NCBI GenBank assembly: GCA_030669595.1
Contig: DAOVDG010000005.1
Span: 1 to 37,333 of the forward strand
DNA length: 37,333 nucleotides
Reading direction: 5' to 3'
Source of the DNA: Candidatus Thorarchaeota archaeon
GTDB lineage: Archaea; Asgardarchaeota; Thorarchaeia; Thorarchaeales; Thorarchaeaceae
The position numbers and the translations under genes were made by a program. This document shows, piece after piece, positions 33,068-37,333 of the stretch (position 1 is the first letter of the stretch; every line of letters starts with the position of its first letter). Under the pieces are notes generated by a model, which saw only the letters and a program-made list of their open reading frames with translations, was not told the origin of the DNA and ran no database searches.

Positions 33068-33471
33068 GGTATGCCTGTCTTGACACCACAATCCTTGTTG
33101 ATCTAGAACGAGGAAGGCAATCAGCGTACGACCTGATAGAATCGCTTGTTTCGAAGTCGTACAGACTGGTTACGACTGCAGTAAATGTGTTTGAGATGTC
33201 GTATGGCGCCCACAAATCAACAAAGAGTAAAAAGAATCTGGAAGGGCTGATTGCATTAGTAGAAGACCTTGCAATCTGGGATTTCGACGTGGAAAGTGGG
33301 CTACTATCTGGCAAGATTTTGCATGAGGCTGAATTGAAGGGAGAAACAATCGGATTCAGAGATATCTTCATCGCGTCAATTGCGCTTGCTAATGGATGTC
33401 AAAGAGTTGTGACAAGGAACAAGAAGGACTTTGAGAGGATTCCTGGGATTCATGTTATCACCTATGAATAG
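33055..33471 (+). CDS. vapC: VapC-type PIN-domain toxin ribonuclease
   Basis: 138 residues, one PIN domain that cleaves RNA with Mg2+. The acidic active-site residues are in place: D10 (CLDTTILVDL), E47 (NVFEMSYGA), D103 (IGFRDIFIAS) and D125, with the usual TRNKKDF ending (N122). Length and order after vapB are standard. The RNA target cannot be read from sequence. It lies within the island of beta-domain copies. Confidence 0.93.
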   Translation: METLRYACLDTTILVDLERGRQSAYDLIESLVSKSYRLVTTAVNVFEMSYGAHKSTKSKKNLEGLIALVEDLAIWDFDVESGLLSGKILHEAELKGETIGFRDIFIASIALANGCQRVVTRNKKDFERIPGIHVITYE

Positions 33472-33503
33472 TGACTCGCTGTCGACAGCCTTGAGATGGT
33501 GGA

Positions 33504-33927
33504 GTGACAAGTAGTGATAGAGTCAGTTGTATTATTCTGCTCATGTTCTTGGGTTTGGCACCCATGATATTCGCATGGGTGGTTCCGATGACATTCCAGC
33601 AGAAGGTCACCACCTATCTCTCTAGTTCGGTCGAGGAACCGACCAGTAATGGACATGTTGGGCTAAACGCAAGGTGCGCTGCAATCTACACTAGTAAGCA
33701 GCCGGGCATTAGCATTCTGCTTGATGTAACTGTCTTGCCAACTCCTGTCCTTGCACTCCTTTGGAGGGAACTCTGGTTTCAACCTCTTCTCGTATCGATG
33801 GGGGGGTGTCTATAGTCGCGGATTTATCTTCGCACTTGTCTTGTTTGTACTTCTTGTGGCCATTGCCTTTATTCGCGATGAATATATCCTCAAGACTCGG
33901 CTGGCCGAAGAAGGCCATTTGCCATAA
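33504..33927 (+). pseudogene. Two-helix membrane protein gene broken at a G7 run
   Basis: The first frame (GTG 33504) has a hydrophobic segment (CIILLMFLGLAPMIFAWVV), then about 60 residues that would be outside, and stops at 33815 just after a run of seven G (33800-33806). One base less in that run continues the frame as GGVYSRGFIFALVLFVLLVAIAFIRDEYILKTRL to a stop at 33927, giving a second membrane helix with a positive inner flank, which is the natural end of such a protein. This is a frameshift mutation, a homopolymer sequencing error or a phase-variable switch. No family is recognised. Confidence 0.55.
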
Positions 33928-33949
33928 AGAAATGTGCTCGGACAACGCC

Positions 33950-34035
33950 GTTCATATCGATACAACTAATCCATTGGCGGTCATCAAGTACGTGGTGCTG
34001 CTGGGATGTGGGTCCAGCAGCTGCATGCTCTATGA
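33950..34035 (+). pseudogene. Relic of the beta-domain gene (fragment B)
   Basis: A stretch reading PLAVIKYVVLLGC matches RVIKYVVLLGYRYSH of copy 2, and about 25 consecutive bases differ from copy 1 at only one place. The surrounding bases (CSDNAVH) vaguely recall the preceding GECDNAS. The rest is lost. No gene is convincing between 33928 and 34128. Confidence 0.7.
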
Positions 34036-34128
34036 GCACAATAATCTAATTCATCTGGGGATGTGCAGTATTCGTGTTCCTAGTTGTAACAAGGTTAAAG
34101 GGCCTAGTGGACAAATACCTAGCCGCCG

Positions 34129-34590
34129 TTGGTCAGACGCGACAAGGTGTGTGACACTATTCCCGCTATCTCAGAAACAAGAACTAAGCGATATCTCATG
34201 AAGATCGAGCACGGCAGGAATAGAATTGCTCTCATAAGGAGTTGGCTGGGGGAGGAAGACCCACAGCGTGACATAAAGACCGTCTTGGCCATCAGCAAGG
34301 CGTTCCAAGAGGTCGCGGAAGTCTCGGTTGACCTGATTGCCATGCTCTTGAAGGACAACTCCTTGCTACCACTTGATGACTATACGAACATCGACCGAGT
34401 ATTGGAGATAGGAGTTTTATCCGCTGATCAAGGCCCAATGCTGCGTGAGACCAATGGACTTCGGAACAGGCTCATTCACGTGCACAATGGTCTTAGCGTC
34501 GATGTCCTTCTTGAGAGTATCAAGCGTCTTCTTCCTGGGCTTGGGTCGTATCTGGAGGTGATTGAGGGATGGTCGAAACAGACATCTTAA
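34129..34590 (+). CDS. HepT-like HEPN toxin with altered RX4HXY motif
   Basis: Up to 153 residues (TTG 34129); an ATG at 34198 is an alternative start. The all-helical HEPN (DUF86-type) core ends in the RNase motif LRNRLIHVHNG: R112 and H117 give Rx4H, but the position that is Tyr in HepT (RX4HXY) is His (H119). In the known HepT/MntA system MntA adds AMP units to that Tyr to silence the toxin, so here the target would be absent or different. The gene overlaps the following MNT gene by 22 bases, supporting a toxin-antitoxin pair. Confidence 0.83.
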   Translation: MVRRDKVCDTIPAISETRTKRYLMKIEHGRNRIALIRSWLGEEDPQRDIKTVLAISKAFQEVAEVSVDLIAMLLKDNSLLPLDDYTNIDRVLEIGVLSADQGPMLRETNGLRNRLIHVHNGLSVDVLLESIKRLLPGLGSYLEVIEGWSKQTS

Positions 34591-34958
34591 GGCTAAAGGA
34601 CAATCTCCAAGGATTAATGTCAATTCCAGAGGTGGATGCAGTTCTCCTCTTTGGTTCTCATGCAAAAGGGGAGGCATCAGAACGCAGTGACACAGACATC
34701 TGCATTGTTGCCCCAAGTGCTACCACAGTTGTGCAAAAAGCTAAGTTGCTGGGCTTGATCTGGCAGCGGATCAACGCAAGCCTGTTCGATGTCTGGCTCT
34801 TCGAAGAACTCCCACTCTATATGCAGATCGATATCATTGAGTGTCATATCATAGTCCATTGCCGTGATGCTCCTTCGCTCTATGAGTACTTCTATAGATT
34901 CAGAAGGTGTTGGAGTAGCCAATCACTTCGTCATGAACAAGCTTTGGAGACCAAGTGA
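34569..34958 (+). CDS. MntA-like nucleotidyltransferase antitoxin
   Basis: 129 residues, a minimal nucleotidyltransferase domain with VLLFGSHAKGEASERSDTDICIV: GS at 29-30 and Asp at 41 and 43 (GSx10DxD), complete for NTP and metal binding. A third acidic position is probably in the DVWLFEELP strand. It overlaps the HEPN gene by 22 bases. The C-terminus is short and ends only 18 bases before the beta-domain copy 3 frame. Confidence 0.88.
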   Translation: MVETDILRLKDNLQGLMSIPEVDAVLLFGSHAKGEASERSDTDICIVAPSATTVVQKAKLLGLIWQRINASLFDVWLFEELPLYMQIDIIECHIIVHCRDAPSLYEYFYRFRRCWSSQSLRHEQALETK

Positions 34959-34976
34959 TTCACTCTCTCCTCATGG

Positions 34977-35798
34977 ATGTTCTGCTGGATATCTTGTAAC
35001 GTGGCGATGCAAAGATCAGACATTCACCAGAGAGTATTCGAGGGATTATGGAGTCTCGATATCGCCCCTAACCTTAGCGGCTCCGAGTACACAGTTTCTC
35101 ACGACAACTGCAACGACATGGACGGGTTCCACAAGGACCTTGACTTCGGCTACGGAGCTTCGTCAGATGGAGAGTTCATCGTGCCATCTGGGGCCGGCTA
35201 CATGACTCCAGCAGACATTCCGAGCAGTCCCTCGGGATGGCACGGTCCCAACTTTGTTCACGTACTTGATAGGCCCTTCAGGCTATACCAGCTGAGTGAG
35301 TTCTCGGTGATAGGTAAGCTCATCCAGAGCAGTAGTACCATGGGGAAGACGTACGTTGCACTCTTCGATGAGAACAAGCAGATTGTGATGCTCATCCACT
35401 GGGGTGACGCTTGGGAAGGAAGCAAGAAGGGCTGGTTCAACGTGTATTTCTATCCACAGAATGGTGGCAGTAACTACCAAGCGTCGGGCTACATCTACAA
35501 CAGCGGCTTCACGAAGACCGGCAAGCTCTGGTGGGGAGAGGGCTTTGGTGGTGACGGCGCCATCTACTCGAGCATCGACAAGTCTGGCAGTGCATATCCG
35601 ATAGGAGAGTGCGACAATGCCTCCAGTGTCATCGAGTACGTGGTCTTGCGGGGAATCAGGTACTCGGGAAACGTCCCGGTGAACATGAGGGGCTGTGACA
35701 TCAAGAACTTTGGTAAACCCGAAGTGGTTCGCCCAGGTAAATTCCATGGGTGTTGCAACACCATCAGAGTCTATCATGTAAGTGGTTATGATGAGTAG
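34977..35798 (+). CDS. Repeated beta-domain protein, copy 3
   Basis: 273 residues as an open frame from the ATG at 34977. The first 32 residues are unlike the other copies; homology begins at GSEYTVSHDNCNDMDGFHKDLDFGYG, matching copy 1 from AGSEYTVFHDN. The core agrees with copy 1 at most positions through VDKSG-like and GECDNAS. Then the end diverges (VEYVVLRGIRYSGNVPVNMRGCDIKNFGKP), and a Cys/His-containing tail follows. No signal peptide or membrane segment is visible, so this copy either stays inside or is a 5'-truncated, possibly silent copy placed behind the MntA-like gene. Confidence 0.68.
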   Translation: MFCWISCNVAMQRSDIHQRVFEGLWSLDIAPNLSGSEYTVSHDNCNDMDGFHKDLDFGYGASSDGEFIVPSGAGYMTPADIPSSPSGWHGPNFVHVLDRPFRLYQLSEFSVIGKLIQSSSTMGKTYVALFDENKQIVMLIHWGDAWEGSKKGWFNVYFYPQNGGSNYQASGYIYNSGFTKTGKLWWGEGFGGDGAIYSSIDKSGSAYPIGECDNASSVIEYVVLRGIRYSGNVPVNMRGCDIKNFGKPEVVRPGKFHGCCNTIRVYHVSGYDE

Positions 35799-35845
35799 AG
35801 CGCTCTTGACTCCGATCAGGTTCAACGAGCTTGTTATCAATCAAT

Positions 35846-35856
35846 CTTATATCTTA
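35846..35856 (+). promoter_or_regulatory. TATA-like box of the third MNT-HEPN pair
   Basis: CTTATATCTTA lies about 21-31 bases ahead of the GTG at 35877, so the message would be leaderless from that GTG or have a very short leader to the ATG at 35886. GGAG at 35870-35873 is suited only to the ATG. Confidence 0.5.
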
Positions 35857-35876
35857 ACATTGGGACATAGGAGAGT

Positions 35877-36329
35877 GTGGAACAGATGAAGCAATCTCAA
35901 GAGCTTGTCGAGTCGATTCGTGAGGCGGTGAACAGAGTCGCTGCTAGGCTGGTGAACGAGTTCTCTGTGAGATTCTTGGTACTGTTCGGGTCTGCAGCCA
36001 CAGGAGAAACTGGGCCTATGAGTGATATCGACTTGGCAGTCTATATTGACCCTGATCATCACAAGTCAGGTAACATCGAGGCTGTCCTTGAGATTGGCCT
36101 TGTACTTGAGAGAGCCATCGGCGAAGGGAACGTAGATGTGGTGATTCTTAATGACGCTACACCAGCAATCAAGTTCAATGTGATCAGGACTGGCATTCAG
36201 ATTATATCGACTGAACAGGGAGATTATGAGGACTTCTATGTCAGAACGCTCGCGGAGTACTACGATTTCATCCCATTTCTCAACAGGCAGTATGAGAGCG
36301 CCAAGGCATCTCTGAGAGGAGGCATGTGA
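35877..36329 (+). CDS. mntA: MntA-type nucleotidyltransferase antitoxin
   Basis: 150 residues. The MNT domain has LVLFGSAATGETGPMSDIDLAVYI, with GS at 38-39 and D50/D52, the exact GSx10DxD motif of MntA; VDVVILND may give the third acidic residue. In characterised systems MntA transfers AMP to a tyrosine of HepT and blocks it. The GTG start is used, and ATG 35886 is possible. The HEPN gene starts one base after the stop, so the pair is coupled. Confidence 0.9.
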   Translation: MEQMKQSQELVESIREAVNRVAARLVNEFSVRFLVLFGSAATGETGPMSDIDLAVYIDPDHHKSGNIEAVLEIGLVLERAIGEGNVDVVILNDATPAIKFNVIRTGIQIISTEQGDYEDFYVRTLAEYYDFIPFLNRQYESAKASLRGGM

Positions 36330-36330
36330 A

Positions 36331-36750
36331 GTGAGTGATGCTGAGCTTAAATCAAGAGTTGTTTCTCTGCACGAGTCTCTGAGGAAACTGAGAGAACTTA
36401 GAAAGACTAGTCAGAAGAAGTTCCTGAATAGCTATGTCATTAGTGATGCAGTACTGCACAATCTGCAACTCACTATTGAAGCCCTAACCGATATAGGAAA
36501 TTATGCCCTGAGAAGAGGAGGACACAGGATTCCTGAAACAAGGGCAAGCGTGTTTGAGCTGCTCTGTTCGGAGGGTTATCTTGCAGAAGAGTCGCGTGAT
36601 GAGCTTGTCAAGATGGCTCGATTCAGGAACCTTGTGGTACATGGATACGCAGAGTTGAATCTAGAAATGGTATTCGATATTCTCCAAAGACAAGCGTCCT
36701 TTTTGCAGGAAGTAGCGAGTAGACTCGTTCAGAGCATTGAGAACAGATAG
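36331..36750 (+). CDS. hepT: HepT-type HEPN toxin ribonuclease
   Basis: 139 residues, all helical (DUF86/HepT family). The C-terminal motif FRNLVVHGY has R99, H104 and Y106, i.e. the full RX4HXY of active HepT RNases, with Tyr106 as the expected AMPylation target. GGAGG lies nine bases before the GTG, at the end of mntA. The module is therefore complete, unlike the pair at 34.1-34.9 kb, which lacks this Tyr. Confidence 0.93.
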   Translation: MSDAELKSRVVSLHESLRKLRELRKTSQKKFLNSYVISDAVLHNLQLTIEALTDIGNYALRRGGHRIPETRASVFELLCSEGYLAEESRDELVKMARFRNLVVHGYAELNLEMVFDILQRQASFLQEVASRLVQSIENR

Positions 36751-36845
36751 AGAGAAAGGAGTCGTCAGGCCAAGTAGGCCAGACACAGCAAGCGTGCCCA
36801 GATTCGGAATTGGGAGGTCGTAGAGAACACGGTCTTCAGTGCTAC

Positions 36846-37036
36846 GGACTGGCTTGGCCCCAACTTCGTGCATGTTCTGGATGGCCCGGTGCCGGAAACT
36901 TGTACAATCCTGGACACCAATGTGCAAATTCTTGATAGCTGTTGCATACTCCTGCATATTTGACATGCCTCTGTATGACCGCAAAAGGTGGAATGAGGGT
37001 TCACGACATCAACGTCGTCGCGGACCTAGGATGGAC
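36846..37036 (+). pseudogene. Relic of the beta-domain gene (fragment C)
   Basis: Two pieces remain in order: DWLGPNFVHVLDGPV at about 36846-36890 (copy 1 has GWHGPNFVHVLDRSF) and the end MRVHDINVVADLG at 36993-37030. The core between them is deleted or scrambled. It stands before the nuoN-like gene just as copy 1 stands before the nuoN pseudogene, so it marks the second end of the duplication. Confidence 0.82.
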
Positions 37037-37283
37037 CACATCTCCTAGGGAGTTCCAGCAACCGTAATTGCAAGCACAAGGCGCCCGTAGTTGCATAGCG
37101 CACTGCCCGCAATCTCAGCAATGCTATAGATTGGAGCGGGATACACACCTATGACCAGTAGGGCGACAGCAAGAATCCCCATCCCCAGGATAACTGAAGG
37201 ACTGGCACGATGCGCGCTTCTGACCTTTTCAGACATTGGCTCAAACCAGACAGTCTTGATCATCCTGAGGTAGTAGCCAAGGC
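36993..37283. repeat. Direct repeat, right copy
   Basis: Counterpart of 29158-29445, in the same orientation, carrying the beta-domain 3' end and the intact nuoN-like 3' end. The two copies are 7.8 kb apart. Confidence 0.8.
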
Positions 37284-37333
37284 CAAGCAACGCGTTGAAC
37301 AGGGCAACGACTGTGAACAGCAGGTAGTAGCCA
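37045..37333 (-). CDS. NuoN-like proton-pumping dehydrogenase subunit (partial, C-terminus)
   Basis: The last 95 residues of a membrane protein, open to the window edge. It reads YYLLFTVVALFNALLGLGYYLRMIKTVWFEP, then a charged loop (SEKVRSAHRASPS) and a final helix ILGMGILAVALLVIGVYPAPI. The ALxxxYYLRxIKxxWF stretch is the typical end of NuoN/ND2-type antiporter-like subunits of complex I or F420H2 dehydrogenase. Which complex it serves depends on genes beyond the window. A truncated duplicate lies at 29206-29445. Confidence 0.8.
   Translation of the reverse strand, partial: GYYLLFTVVALFNALLGLGYYLRMIKTVWFEPMSEKVRSAHRASPSVILGMGILAVALLVIGVYPAPIYSIAEIAGSALCNYGRLVLAITVAGTP

Noticed and set aside
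36661-36984. Minus-strand frame overlapping hepT and the beta-domain relic
   Set aside because: It runs antisense through the end of a convincing HepT gene, and the segment over the relic matches the beta-domain family on the plus strand.
29158-37283. The flanking direct repeats as att sites of an integrated element
   Set aside because: The copies differ at roughly 15-20% of positions, extend through coding sequence of two genes, and no integrase, transposase or tRNA target is present, so tandem duplication fits better.
28008-37333. Repeated DNA as a CRISPR array or insertion sequence
   Set aside because: The repeats are protein-coding, hundreds of bases long and irregularly spaced, with no terminal inverted repeats and no cas or transposase genes.
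1-37333. tRNA or rRNA genes
   Set aside because: No T-loop GTTCGAATC-type motif with matching arms or rRNA core sequence was noticed on either strand; a covariance-model scan would be decisive.

Overview
The window reads as archaeal chromosome of roughly balanced base composition. The evidence is the A/V-type ATP synthase genes (subunits I, H, E, K, C), a tRNA m1A methyltransferase of the TrmI type, a HerA-family ATPase, short units with frequent strand switches, TATA-like boxes about 25-35 bases ahead of several starts, and GTG/TTG starts. A small protein with a VASP-like actin-binding motif and a BRK1/CCDC53-like coiled coil makes an Asgard archaeon (perhaps Thorarchaeota-like) my best guess. 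No rRNA gene allows that to be tested here.

Region 1 (1-5.7 kb): a phosphohexomutase, the VASP-like protein, then bshB (minus) diverging from bshA-bshC (plus). BshA, BshB and BshC together form the complete core pathway for bacillithiol, a thiol known from Firmicutes and some other bacteria. The mutase could feed UDP-GlcNAc to BshA. Region 2 (5.7-16.4 kb) is housekeeping and unknown genes: PLP aminotransferase with a cluster of TGTACA boxes upstream, pyrF, a multipass membrane protein with a Nudix hydrolase, HerA with a small partner, trmI, an acidic protein with a winged-helix protein, and a large all-helical protein. Region 3 (16.4-22.4 kb): A-type ATP synthase genes split into three units (I; H-E; C-K) on both strands, followed by a four-helix membrane protein and an AtpZ-like two-helix protein. 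Region 4 (22.5-28 kb): LarA-type nickel enzyme, remnants of a second larA 3' end and of an SBBP beta-propeller gene, small membrane proteins, an FGGY sugar kinase, a GIY-YIG protein and a nine-helix membrane protein.

Region 5 (28-37.3 kb) is a plastic island. A repeated secreted-type beta-rich domain occurs as three long copies and three decayed pieces. Between them lie four toxin-antitoxin modules (three HEPN/MNT pairs, one VapBC) and several membrane genes or broken genes. The island is bounded by two diverged direct copies of one junction: the 3' end of the beta-domain gene facing the 3' end of a nuoN-like gene. The copy at 29.2 kb is a short pseudogene, and the copy at the window end is open and runs off the edge. 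The simplest reading is a tandem duplication followed by expansion, toxin-antitoxin insertion and decay. I see no transposase, CRISPR array, tRNA or rRNA.
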